Assembly: GCF_029893635.1 (NCBI RefSeq)
Contig: NZ_JARXYR010000001.1
Location: forward strand, 1-64,000
Source: Variovorax sp. TBS-050B
GTDB lineage: Bacteria > Pseudomonadota > Gammaproteobacteria > Burkholderiales > Burkholderiaceae_C
Reading direction: 5' to 3'
DNA: 64,000 nucleotides
The translations under genes and the position numbers were made by a program. Below are positions 28,197 to 35,997 of the stretch, piece by piece. A model generated the notes under the pieces. The model saw nothing but the letters and a program-made list of their open reading frames with translations. It ran no database searches and had not been told where the DNA came from. The first letter of the stretch is position 1. Each line of letters starts with the position of its first letter.

Positions 28197-29375
28197 TTAC
28201 TTCGACGCGTTCTGGATGCGGCCGTAGTCGGGTTGCATCTCGAAGGTTCGGAACTCCCGATTGACGAACCGGCCGGACGGATCCTTCTCGACCACGCGCA
28301 TGTAGACGTTCTGCACGAACTCGCGCGAGACCGGGTCGATCTTCACCGGGCCGCGCGGGCTTTCCCAGGAAAAGCCCCTGGCAGCGGCGAGCGCCCTGGC
28401 GCCGTCGCGTTTGCCGTCCGTCGCCTTGACCATGTGATAGATCACATGCAGTCCGTCGAACGCATTCGCGAGCTGGACGGTGGGAATGGCCCTGGGCGCC
28501 ACGTCGGCCAGAGCCTTGACGACCGCATTGTTCAGCGGCGAGTTGTGCGACGCCGAATAGAACATCCCGGTCTCGATCCCGAGCAGCTCGGGCCCGATCG
28601 CGCGCAGCTGATCCTCGTCGGTCTCGCCCGTGCCCAGGAAGCGTACGCCCGCGGCCCTCAGCCCCGCTTCGTTGTAGGCCTTGATCATGGCGTAGGTGGC
28701 CGGGCCGCCGGGGCCGAAGACGTAGAGGGCGTCGGGCTTGAGCGCCTTGACGCGCTGCATCAGCGGCCCGAAATCCGTGGTCTTCAGCGGCGCACGAATG
28801 GCTTCGAGCAGCTTGCCACCGCCGCCGACGAAGGCGGTGGTGAACGCCTTCTCGGCATCGAGGCCGGGGCCGAAGTCGCTGACCAGCGTCACGACATTCC
28901 GCACGTTCTTCTCCAGCGCGTACTTGGCCACGGGGACCGCCATCTGCGGCAGGGTGTACGAGGTGCGCAGCAGGTAGTCCGACCGCTCGAGCAGCGACGA
29001 CGTCGATGCATTGAAGACCACGACGGGCAACTTCGCCTCCTGCGCGAGCGCTGCGACGGCCAGGGTGTCGGGCGTGAAGTAGAGGCCCGCGATGTACTGG
29101 GCGCCTTCCTTGATGACGAGCTCCTGCGCCAGTGCCTTGGCTTGTGCGGGGTTGATCTCCGGCAGGTCGCGGAAGATGACCTCGATCGTGTGTCCGCCCA
29201 CCGTGGTGCCGTTGAGCTTCTGGTAGGCCCTGGTCGCACCCTCCCACGTTTGGCCGACCGCGGAGAACGGTCCGGACATGGGTGCGATCACACCCACCTT
29301 GATGACGTCGGCGCGGCTTTGGAATGCCAGCGCCGCGAGCGAGACCGCCATCGCGGCCATGAGTTTGAGGGTCAT
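28197..29375 (-). CDS. Periplasmic substrate-binding protein of the ABC importer (LivK-like)
   Basis: A 392-residue type I periplasmic binding protein. The N-terminal signal peptide (KLMAAMAVSLAALAFQSRA) is followed directly by VIKVGVIAPMSGPFSAVGQ, the standard start of the mature domain. GGAG lies ahead of the ATG at 29375. An 88-bp gap separates it from the upstream nicF-type gene, the largest in this operon. By context the ligand is likely picolinate or a related pyridine acid; similar receptors bind aromatic acids. Confidence 0.88.
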   Translation of the reverse strand: MTLKLMAAMAVSLAALAFQSRADVIKVGVIAPMSGPFSAVGQTWEGATRAYQKLNGTTVGGHTIEVIFRDLPEINPAQAKALAQELVIKEGAQYIAGLYFTPDTLAVAALAQEAKLPVVVFNASTSSLLERSDYLLRTSYTLPQMAVPVAKYALEKNVRNVVTLVSDFGPGLDAEKAFTTAFVGGGGKLLEAIRAPLKTTDFGPLMQRVKALKPDALYVFGPGGPATYAMIKAYNEAGLRAAGVRFLGTGETDEDQLRAIGPELLGIETGMFYSASHNSPLNNAVVKALADVAPRAIPTVQLANAFDGLHVIYHMVKATDGKRDGARALAAARGFSWESPRGPVKIDPVSREFVQNVYMRVVEKDPSGRFVNREFRTFEMQPDYGRIQNASK

Positions 29376-29463
29376 CTTCTTCTCCAGGTTGAGGGTCGCG
29401 CTCACGGCATGCGCCCGAGCCTTGACGGAAAGGGAACGGAAATCGTGGGTGAATGGGTCGGCG

Positions 29464-30105
29464 TCAGGCCGGGGTACCGTGCCGCTGCGCGGCCGTCGCT
29501 TCCAGGGCGGCGTCGCGGGGCAGCAGGGTCGCGTACTTCTGGTTCATGTCGAACAGGTTGGCCTCGTGCGCCTGCAGCGATCGGTCGCCCACGCAGTCCG
29601 TGACGACGAGGGGGCGGAAGCCGTGGCACATGGCATCCACCACGCTGGCACGCACGCAGCCGCTGGTCGTGCATCCCGCAATCAGCAGGGTCTGCACGCC
29701 GCGTTGAGACAACCAGCCCGCCAGCGACGTGCCGAAGAAGGCCGAAGGATGGATCTTGCGCAGCACCAGTTCGCCGTGCTCGGGCTGGAGCTGCGGAACG
29801 ATCTGGCTTTGCGGCGCGTCCTCGCGCAGCGCGAGGATGGGCGGCACCTTGAGCGCGAAGATGTTGGCGTCGGCGCCGTCGTCCTGGTACACGACCCGCG
29901 TGTGCGCGATCGGCCATCGACGCGCGCGCGCCGCAGCCAGAAGACCGCGCGTACATTCGATCGCCGCATCGATGTTGCCGCCACCGAACGTGAGCGGATC
30001 GGCGAAGCCATTGACGAAGTCGATGATCAGCAGGCCGTACGGCGCCTTGGGCGCAACGGTGTTGCCGAAGCCCTGCTTGCGGTAGATGTCCGGCTCGGTG
30101 CTCAT
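29464..30105 (-). CDS. nicF: Maleamate amidohydrolase (NicF type)
   Basis: A 213-residue isochorismatase-like hydrolase. The catalytic Asp (LIIDFVNGF), Lys (RKIHPSAFFG) and Cys (GCTTSGCVRAS) are all present, and these segments match NicF and N-carbamoylsarcosine amidases. NicF turns maleamate into maleate and ammonia. Its gene overlaps the stop of the nicX-type gene by four bases, and a NicD-type deformylase is in the same cluster, so maleamate is by far the likeliest substrate. Confidence 0.85.
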   Translation of the reverse strand: MSTEPDIYRKQGFGNTVAPKAPYGLLIIDFVNGFADPLTFGGGNIDAAIECTRGLLAAARARRWPIAHTRVVYQDDGADANIFALKVPPILALREDAPQSQIVPQLQPEHGELVLRKIHPSAFFGTSLAGWLSQRGVQTLLIAGCTTSGCVRASVVDAMCHGFRPLVVTDCVGDRSLQAHEANLFDMNQKYATLLPRDAALEATAAQRHGTPA

Positions 30106-31145
30106 TGGAAGGCCTCGTCGATGACCTTGCCATCGCGAACCACGACGACGTCGTCGAGCTTCACCGTGCAGTTGCGCAGCGGAATGTCGAGGTGGCAGGG
30201 CGTGGTGCGCGGGCCGCCGGCCTCGTTGTTCGGGCCCAGCGAGAACAGGAAGTTGCCCTCGAACGCACGCGCGTCCTGGCCGGAGGTCGCTTCGCGGTCC
30301 ATCAGCGACAAGGTATGCCAGTAGCAGCGCGGCTGCATGCCCCAGCCGATGTGGGCGATGGCGTAGGCCTCCGGATCCTTGTAGGCCTCCATGAACTCGC
30401 GCAGCAGGGCGGCGTCGACGTCGCCCTCGATGCTGCGCACGAAGCCTTCGCGCAGGTTCAGCGTGATCCTGTCCGAGGCATAGTTCTTCTGCGGCAGCAG
30501 GATGTCGCCACGGTCGATCACGATCGTGCCGTCGCTGCCGCCCTCGTTGGCGAAGGTGAAGAGGAAGCCGCTCGGCCAGTGATCCCAGCGCCCGGGTTCC
30601 TCGCAGAAGCCGTACTCGCTGATGGTCGGGAAATCGCCGAGCTGGAACGTCACGTCGGTCCCGGCCGGCGAGGTCACGTGCATTCGCCTGGCGGCCTTGA
30701 GCAGCCTCGATGCAGCCAGCACGCGTTGGCGGTCGGCCTCGGTCGGCACCGCCCGCACGAGCACCTCGGGCGGCTCCACCGCCAGGAGAATCTTCGTTCC
30801 CGACTCGAGAATCTCCATCTGCTCCGGCGAGAACAGCAGCAGCATCAGGTCCAGCACGAGGTCGCTGTTCTTCATCGCCGCGAGTGCGACCGGGTTGTTG
30901 GTCAGGGGCGTCTCGCCCAGGTAGTTCATCAGGTCGCGGCTCGGGGCCTTCTCCGCGTTGATGGGCTGCAGCTCGATCCTGGTGACGACCGCGCCGGCGG
31001 CCTGCGCCGCGATCGTCGCGGTCTGCAGCGTCTGAGGATGCGTATGGGGGCCGCACAGGATCGAGACCTTCTGTCCGGGCTCCACCTTGCTGAGCTTCAG
31101 GACCTCGTCCCACGCCTTGACCATCTGGTAATCGCTGACTGGCAT
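30102..31145 (-). CDS. nicX: 2,5-dihydroxypyridine 5,6-dioxygenase (NicX type)
   Basis: A 347-residue iron-dependent ring-cleavage dioxygenase. Remembered NicX sequence matches along its length: ILLAVEPPEVL, EYGFCEEPGRWDHWPSGFLF, YAIAHIGWGMQPR and TPCHLDIPLRNC. The His of HIGWG and the His and Asp of HLD correspond to the metal ligands of NicX. The enzyme opens 2,5-dihydroxypyridine to N-formylmaleamate, the shared step of nicotinate and picolinate breakdown. The fold is related to M29 aminopeptidases, which is a likely misannotation. Confidence 0.9.
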   Translation of the reverse strand: MPVSDYQMVKAWDEVLKLSKVEPGQKVSILCGPHTHPQTLQTATIAAQAAGAVVTRIELQPINAEKAPSRDLMNYLGETPLTNNPVALAAMKNSDLVLDLMLLLFSPEQMEILESGTKILLAVEPPEVLVRAVPTEADRQRVLAASRLLKAARRMHVTSPAGTDVTFQLGDFPTISEYGFCEEPGRWDHWPSGFLFTFANEGGSDGTIVIDRGDILLPQKNYASDRITLNLREGFVRSIEGDVDAALLREFMEAYKDPEAYAIAHIGWGMQPRCYWHTLSLMDREATSGQDARAFEGNFLFSLGPNNEAGGPRTTPCHLDIPLRNCTVKLDDVVVVRDGKVIDEAFQ

Positions 31146-31168
31146 TCTTCGTCCTTTGGTGTGAAGTG

Positions 31169-32164
31169 TTAGATCTGCAGCAGCGCAAGGTCTTGCGGGC
31201 TGCCCAGCTTGAAGAGCCGGCGGGCGTTGCCGTGGCACACCTGCGCACGGGTTCGCTCGTCGAGCGGCGCCTGCTCGATGAAGGTGCAGGCCTCGGCAGT
31301 GGACTCGTAGGGGTAGTCCACCGAGAAGAGCACGGCATGCGCGCCCAGTTCGCCGATGGCGCCCAGCAATGCCGGTGCGGAGCACACGCCGGACGTGGTG
31401 ATCAGGATGTTGCTGCCGATGTACTCGCTGGGCCTGCGCGCGAGCTTGATGCCCGTCGGGTATGCGGCGAAGCGGCTGTCGATGCGCCAGCGCTGGTACG
31501 GCAGGGCCTCGCCCATGTGGCCCAGCAGCAGGGTCAGCTTCGGGAAACGGTCGAACACGCCGCCGAACAGCAGACGCAGTGCATGCCCGGCCGTCTCCAC
31601 GCCCCATCCCCACGCAGCGCCTTGCAGCACCGGCATGCCTTCCAGCAGCGCGGGCGGCTGGCTGAACGCGTTGGGGTGCAGGTAGATCGGCACGCCGAGC
31701 GCCTGTGCGCGCTCCCAGAAGACATCGAATTCGCTGCCTTCGTAGTAGCGCCCCAGGGTGTGGCCGTTGACCATCGCGCCCTTGAAGCCATGCTCGACGA
31801 CGGTGCGTTCCAGTTCCCTGGCCGCCGCCGCCGGATCCTGCAGCGCCACGTGGGCGAAGGCGCCGAACCGTTGCGGATGGCGCGCCACGCGCTCGGCGAG
31901 GAACTCGTTGTTCTCGCGTGCGCGGCGGACGGCGGCGGCGCCGTCCACCTCGGCCTGCACGCCGGGCATCGTCTGCGACAGCACCGCATACTCGATGTTT
32001 CCCGCGTCCATTGCGGCCAGCCGCTGGTCGTCGAAGTCGCTGAGCCGGGCATTGAGCCTGGCGACGAAGTCGGGCGGCAGCACCCGCGTGTACTTGGCCG
32101 CGTACACGTCGAAGCCGGGGGCGGAGAAGTGCTCTTCGAGCGCGATCTTGGGGGTTTTATTCAT
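31169..32164 (-). CDS. Amidohydrolase-family nonoxidative decarboxylase (3,6-dihydroxypicolinate decarboxylase candidate)
   Basis: A 331-residue amidohydrolase-2 protein. The N-terminal IALEEHF gives the Glu and His metal ligands of gamma-resorcylate-type decarboxylases; IYLHPNAF supplies another His and LFSVDYPYE the catalytic Asp. Such enzymes remove carboxyl groups from hydroxyaromatic acids. In the picolinate pathway described in Alcaligenes faecalis, a decarboxylase of this family makes 2,5-dihydroxypyridine from 3,6-dihydroxypicolinate. Its position just upstream of the nicX-type gene fits that step. The exact substrate is inference. Confidence 0.82.
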   Translation of the reverse strand: MNKTPKIALEEHFSAPGFDVYAAKYTRVLPPDFVARLNARLSDFDDQRLAAMDAGNIEYAVLSQTMPGVQAEVDGAAAVRRARENNEFLAERVARHPQRFGAFAHVALQDPAAAARELERTVVEHGFKGAMVNGHTLGRYYEGSEFDVFWERAQALGVPIYLHPNAFSQPPALLEGMPVLQGAAWGWGVETAGHALRLLFGGVFDRFPKLTLLLGHMGEALPYQRWRIDSRFAAYPTGIKLARRPSEYIGSNILITTSGVCSAPALLGAIGELGAHAVLFSVDYPYESTAEACTFIEQAPLDERTRAQVCHGNARRLFKLGSPQDLALLQI

Positions 32165-32182
32165 GCTTTGCCTTCCGTGGAT

Positions 32183-32698
32183 TCAGACCGGGTACGCCAG
32201 GGCTGTGTCGAGAATTTCCGTGTCGTGCACCACTTCGCGGCTGGCAATGAGCAGCCGCTCGCCTTCGCGCACGAAATGGTCGTGGTAGATGCCCGCCAGA
32301 TGCACGGTGGTGGGCCCTTCGACCAGGGTCTGCATCAGGATGAAGGGCGTCTGCGCGCTGATCGTCCGGTCCGTCTCCTGCAGCACACGCGTGATCCCGA
32401 GCACATGCAGCATGTGCCGCGGCGCGAACATCTGCGAGTGCGCGACGGCCAGCGCACGGTCGGTGATCATGTCCAGTCCCTCGCAGTAGACGAGTCCCAC
32501 GGGCATGTCCAGCAGCGCGTTCTGGCGCGAGGTGATCCGGTACGTCGCTTCCTTGCTGAAGAAGTCGGGCCAGCGCTCGACGTCGTTGGCGTCGAGGGCG
32601 GCGCAGTACTCGGCATGAAAGGCGTCGATCTCGGCGCGCAGCTCGGCCGCGCGATGCGGCGCGACCGCGGTTCTGGCGTAGGCAAGCCGCTCCTTCAT
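32183..32698 (-). CDS. Rieske oxygenase small (beta) subunit
   Basis: A 171-residue protein of the ring-hydroxylating dioxygenase beta family (NTF2-like fold), with typical EIDAFHAEYCAALDANDVERW and an ending rich in beta strands. It has no redox centre and stabilises the alpha subunit hexamer. Its ATG overlaps the alpha-subunit stop by four bases, so the two are coupled. Confidence 0.87.
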   Translation of the reverse strand: MKERLAYARTAVAPHRAAELRAEIDAFHAEYCAALDANDVERWPDFFSKEATYRITSRQNALLDMPVGLVYCEGLDMITDRALAVAHSQMFAPRHMLHVLGITRVLQETDRTISAQTPFILMQTLVEGPTTVHLAGIYHDHFVREGERLLIASREVVHDTEILDTALAYPV

Positions 32699-34005
32699 GC
32701 CGCCTTCTCCGCGACACGGATGTCCATGACTTCCCGGTAGTACTGGTAGAGCGATCGGATGCACGACTCCGAGATCAGGTTGCGCGCCGTGCCCTGGTGG
32801 CCTGCGTCGAGCTTGACGACGTTGTTGTCCGTGGACGAATTGCGGATGCCTTCCTGCACGAACTTCAGCGCCTCGTTGTCTTCCAGGCCGAGGAAGCCGG
32901 ACGGCCCCATCAGGTTGCCCTGACGGAGGCGATGCCGCGTCATCTCCGGCGTGTCGTCCTCGTAGCCGAACATGGTCCACTGCATCACCATGCTGTTCGG
33001 GCCGTTCGGGATGATCTGGCGCACCCCCATCGTGTTCATCTGGCGCTGGACGATCAGGTTCGGCCACATCGTCATCATGTTGGCCGACCAGGGCGAGTCG
33101 AACTCGCGCACGTAGTCCAGGAAGCGCTCGTCCCGCAGCCTGAGGCTGTCGCTGAAGGACCGCATCTCCGCCTTGTCGTCGGCGGCCACGGTGGCATAGA
33201 TCTCGTCGGGCTTGGCCGAGGCCATGTAGCCGTGGCGGCCATGTTCCTTGTCCGCGAAGACGATCGACTTGATGCCTGGCACGAGAAGGCCGAACACCAC
33301 GAGGAACGAGTGCAGCAGCGTCGCGTGGTACGGATCCTTGAGGTTCTCGTGGTACATCTTCCAGTTGCACGGAAGCTCGTTGCGGCAGTAGCCCAGGATC
33401 TTGAGCTTCTTGCCCGAGAAGGGGACGTCGAACTCCTCGACGATCTCCTTGGTCATGTACGCCTCCAGCGGCGGCGTCTTGTCGGAGTAGGTGGCGAACA
33501 CCACGCCGTTGCGCGTGGCCACGCGCAACTGGCGGGTGCCGTGTTCGGCGTTCCTGAAGTCCGGCGGCATGCCGCCGACCTTGTTGATGCCGCGCTTGAA
33601 CGGAACGCCCTGCAGGTTGCCCTTGAGGTCATACGACCACTGGTGATAGGGGCAGACGAACTCCTTGGTGTTGCCGTGGCTGGCGCGACAGAACTCGGCG
33701 CCGCGGTGGGCGCAGCGGTTCTCGAAGACGGAGATCGTGTGGTCCTCTGCGCGAACGATCACCACGGCCGTGGCGCCGACGTAGCCGCGCTTGTAGTCGC
33801 CGGGGTTCGGAATCTCTGCTTCCAGAGCGACGAAGTTCCAGGTCTCTCCCCGGAAGATGCGTTCGATCTCCTGGTCATAGATGGCCTGGCTGGTGTAGAC
33901 CCAGTCCGGGATGTTGTTCAGTGCGTCGGCGGGCCAGACACACTGCGCCAGGGGCGGGTTCTTTCGGGCATTCGTGATCCCGATGACCGCCTGCGATTGA
34001 TACAT
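32695..34005 (-). CDS. Rieske oxygenase large (alpha) subunit, candidate 6-hydroxypicolinate hydroxylase
   Basis: A 436-residue catalytic subunit. The Rieske 2Fe-2S ligands are CAH at one end and CPYH at the other. The mononuclear iron site is DPYHATLLH (His-His with an expected later Asp). With the beta subunit, ferredoxin and reductase genes beside it this is a complete three-component system. In the described picolinate pathway a four-component enzyme hydroxylates 6-hydroxypicolinate at C3; this operon has exactly four such genes. Salicylate- or anthranilate-type substrates cannot be excluded by sequence. Confidence 0.88.
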   Translation of the reverse strand: MYQSQAVIGITNARKNPPLAQCVWPADALNNIPDWVYTSQAIYDQEIERIFRGETWNFVALEAEIPNPGDYKRGYVGATAVVIVRAEDHTISVFENRCAHRGAEFCRASHGNTKEFVCPYHQWSYDLKGNLQGVPFKRGINKVGGMPPDFRNAEHGTRQLRVATRNGVVFATYSDKTPPLEAYMTKEIVEEFDVPFSGKKLKILGYCRNELPCNWKMYHENLKDPYHATLLHSFLVVFGLLVPGIKSIVFADKEHGRHGYMASAKPDEIYATVAADDKAEMRSFSDSLRLRDERFLDYVREFDSPWSANMMTMWPNLIVQRQMNTMGVRQIIPNGPNSMVMQWTMFGYEDDTPEMTRHRLRQGNLMGPSGFLGLEDNEALKFVQEGIRNSSTDNNVVKLDAGHQGTARNLISESCIRSLYQYYREVMDIRVAEKAA

Positions 34006-34030
34006 GGAAGCTCCTTGGCTCTGAGAGGGG

Positions 34031-35284
34031 TTAAACGGTGGAAGCGGCGCCGGCCCGCATCTGCCGGACCCAGGCGCGCAGGTTCGTGGCGTCCTGCCGG
34101 AAGTCGTCGAACTCGAGGGGTTGCCCCTGTTCGAAGAGCGGACGAAGCGCTCGCAGATCGGCGCCCGCGTTGACGGCGACGCCGTGCAGCGGAACGCCGT
34201 CGCGGTGGCCGATCCACAGCGACTTGCCGCCGGCCGGGTCGCCCCGGCGCACATATGCGAGATCGGGGGCGGGCAGGCCGAGCACCTGGATGTTGTGGGG
34301 TCCCTGGTCGGTCCAGAACCAGGGCACGGCCGGCGTCGGAACGGGCGCACCGAGCATGGCGGCGGCGGCGGTGCGTGCCTGCTCGTTCGCGTTCTGCCAG
34401 GATTCCATGCGTGTGGGCCCCGCCTGGCCGGGACGCTGCTGGCTGGTGCAGTCGCCACAGGCGAACACGCGTTCGTCGCTCGTGCGGCACAGCGCGTCAA
34501 CCAGAATGCCGCCGCCTGCCGCAATCTGCAGACCCGCGTCGCGGGCCAATCCGTCATTGGGCGAAAGACCGATGGCGACGACGACCTCGTCCACCGCCAG
34601 GTCCCCGGCATCGGTGGCCAGGCGGATGCGGCCGCCGGGCAGGCTCTGGAGGCCGCCGAGCGAGGTTCCGAGCATGAGCCGCGCACCTGCCTGCCGCAAT
34701 CCGGACGCCAGCCATGCCGATGCCTCGGGGGGCAGAAAGCGATCGAGCAGGGAGGTGGCGCGTTCGAGCACGGTCACCGTCGCTCCCGCTGCCAGTGCGG
34801 CGTTCGCAATCTCGAGGCCGAGGAAGCCGCCGCCCAGGACCGCGACCTGCGGCCTGTGCTGGAGGGCGGCGCGCAGCCGCCGCGCGTCATCGAGGGTGCG
34901 GACATGGTGCACGTGGGGCGTTCCGGCCGGCGCGCAGGCCAGCGTATTCGCCTCCCCACCCGTGGCGATGAGGCACATGTCGTACCCGATCACCTCGCCG
35001 CCGGCCAGGCGAACCTGCCGCCTCGAAAGATTCAGCGCGCTCGCTTCGCTGCTGCGGCGCAGATCGATGTCGCCGAGCGCCCACGCCTCTTGCGCGACGA
35101 CGTCGAGGATGGGCTCTTCGGCCGCGACCAGAACGGCCTTGGACAGGGGCGGCCGCTCGTACGGCCTGTGGCGCTCCCGTCCCAGCATCGTGATGCGGCC
35201 GCGATGGCCGTGTTCGCGCAGCGCCTGTGCCGCGACGGCCGCCGCCTGGCCGGCGCCGATGATGAGCACGTCCGGTGACGTCAT
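34031..35284 (-). CDS. FAD-dependent ferredoxin reductase of the Rieske oxygenase
   Basis: A 417-residue flavoprotein of the pyridine nucleotide-disulfide family. FAD-binding (VLIIGAGQAAAVAAQAL) and NAD-binding (VAVLGGGFLGLEIANAA) Rossmann motifs are intact, as is the second FAD motif ERVFACGDCTS. It passes electrons from NAD(P)H to the adjacent Rieske ferredoxin. Its start overlaps the ferredoxin stop by four bases. Confidence 0.9.
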   Translation of the reverse strand: MTSPDVLIIGAGQAAAVAAQALREHGHRGRITMLGRERHRPYERPPLSKAVLVAAEEPILDVVAQEAWALGDIDLRRSSEASALNLSRRQVRLAGGEVIGYDMCLIATGGEANTLACAPAGTPHVHHVRTLDDARRLRAALQHRPQVAVLGGGFLGLEIANAALAAGATVTVLERATSLLDRFLPPEASAWLASGLRQAGARLMLGTSLGGLQSLPGGRIRLATDAGDLAVDEVVVAIGLSPNDGLARDAGLQIAAGGGILVDALCRTSDERVFACGDCTSQQRPGQAGPTRMESWQNANEQARTAAAAMLGAPVPTPAVPWFWTDQGPHNIQVLGLPAPDLAYVRRGDPAGGKSLWIGHRDGVPLHGVAVNAGADLRALRPLFEQGQPLEFDDFRQDATNLRAWVRQMRAGAASTV

Positions 35285-35598
35285 TTGCCGGCCGGCGACA
35301 GCACGTAGATGTCGTCGCCCTCCCGCTTCACGGCATGGATGCGCAGGTCCACCGTGACCGGCGCGCACATCGCCTTGCCCGTGCGAATGTCGAAGCGCCC
35401 CTGGTGCAGAGGGCATTCGACGCAGCCGTCCTCGACGTAGCCCTCCGACAGCAGCGCCGTGGCATGCGTGCACATGCTGTCCGTGGCGAAGAACTCGTCG
35501 TCGATGCGAAACAGCGCGACGCCGTGGCCGCCGACATTGACGGTCTTGGCTTCATCGTTGCTCAGCTCCCGGGCCGAGGCGACCTTGATCCAGTCCAT
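35281..35598 (-). CDS. Rieske-type ferredoxin
   Basis: A 105-residue electron carrier with the Rieske motif C-T-H at about 43-45 and C-P-L-H about 62-65. It carries electrons from the reductase to the oxygenase. It is first in the minus-strand operon and starts 34 bp downstream of an operator-like palindrome, so it is probably the promoter-proximal gene of an approximately 10.8-kb transcript ending at 24835. Confidence 0.9.
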   Translation of the reverse strand: MDWIKVASARELSNDEAKTVNVGGHGVALFRIDDEFFATDSMCTHATALLSEGYVEDGCVECPLHQGRFDIRTGKAMCAPVTVDLRIHAVKREGDDIYVLSPAGK

Positions 35599-35632
35599 CG
35601 TTCCATCCTGTAGATCTTGAGGCATACAAGTA

Positions 35633-35646
35633 GTCAGTGTACTGAC
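35633..35646. promoter_or_regulatory. Operator candidate 1 of the pyridine-degradation cluster
   Basis: GTCAGT-GT-ACTGAC is a perfect 6-2-6 inverted repeat 35 bp upstream of the ferredoxin start. Almost the same site recurs upstream of the divergent operon. The symmetry and spacing suit a MarR-type dimer, and a MarR gene lies in the cluster. From memory, sites bound by the picolinate regulator PicR are described as TCAG-N4-CT-like, which this matches; that recollection could not be checked. Confidence 0.65.
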
Positions 35647-35770
35647 ATAAATAGGGAAATGTCTTGTGTTTTTTTGTGCGGGTTTGTACGGTGCCGTGGC
35701 GCACCAGAATGGATTTTCGAATCCACTGTCTATGCATCAAAGCAGCGCATTTCCATTGGGGAAACGCACC

Positions 35771-35863
35771 ATGATCGAGAAAGTGGCGGCGTTGATTGCC
35801 GCGTTGGAAAAAATCGGCTTTCCATGCGCCGAGCGCGCGCGTACACTTATGACAGTTAACTGA
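35771..35863 (+). CDS. Possible 30-residue peptide in the divergent promoter region
   Basis: An ATG at 35771 with GGGG about nine bases upstream opens a 30-codon frame encoding a helix-prone peptide (MIEKVAALIAALEKIGFP). It lies between the two divergent operons and its stop falls inside operator candidate 2. It could be a leader peptide or chance. No homology is known to me. Confidence 0.25.
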   Translation: MIEKVAALIAALEKIGFPCAERARTLMTVN

Positions 35864-35864
35864 C
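35851..35864. promoter_or_regulatory. Operator candidate 2 of the pyridine-degradation cluster
   Basis: GACAGT-TA-ACTGAC differs from operator candidate 1 by one base in the half-sites and by the two spacer bases. It lies 134 bp upstream of the molybdenum hydroxylase large subunit. The pair suggests that one regulator controls both divergent operons. Confidence 0.62.
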
Positions 35865-35997
35865 TTAATCGCGAGGCATGGGCCCGGCGGCTCACCCTGG
35901 ATCGACACGCTGTGTGCACATCGGCGTCATGATTCATGCGTCGAACAGCCGAAGCGGTGCAGTCCGGTACGAGGACACCAGAAGGAGAAGCAAACGC

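Noticed and set aside
30102..31145. Reading the NicX-type protein as a leucyl aminopeptidase
   Set aside because: The fold is related, but the long matches to NicX and the HIGWG/HLD metal motifs support ring-cleavage dioxygenase.
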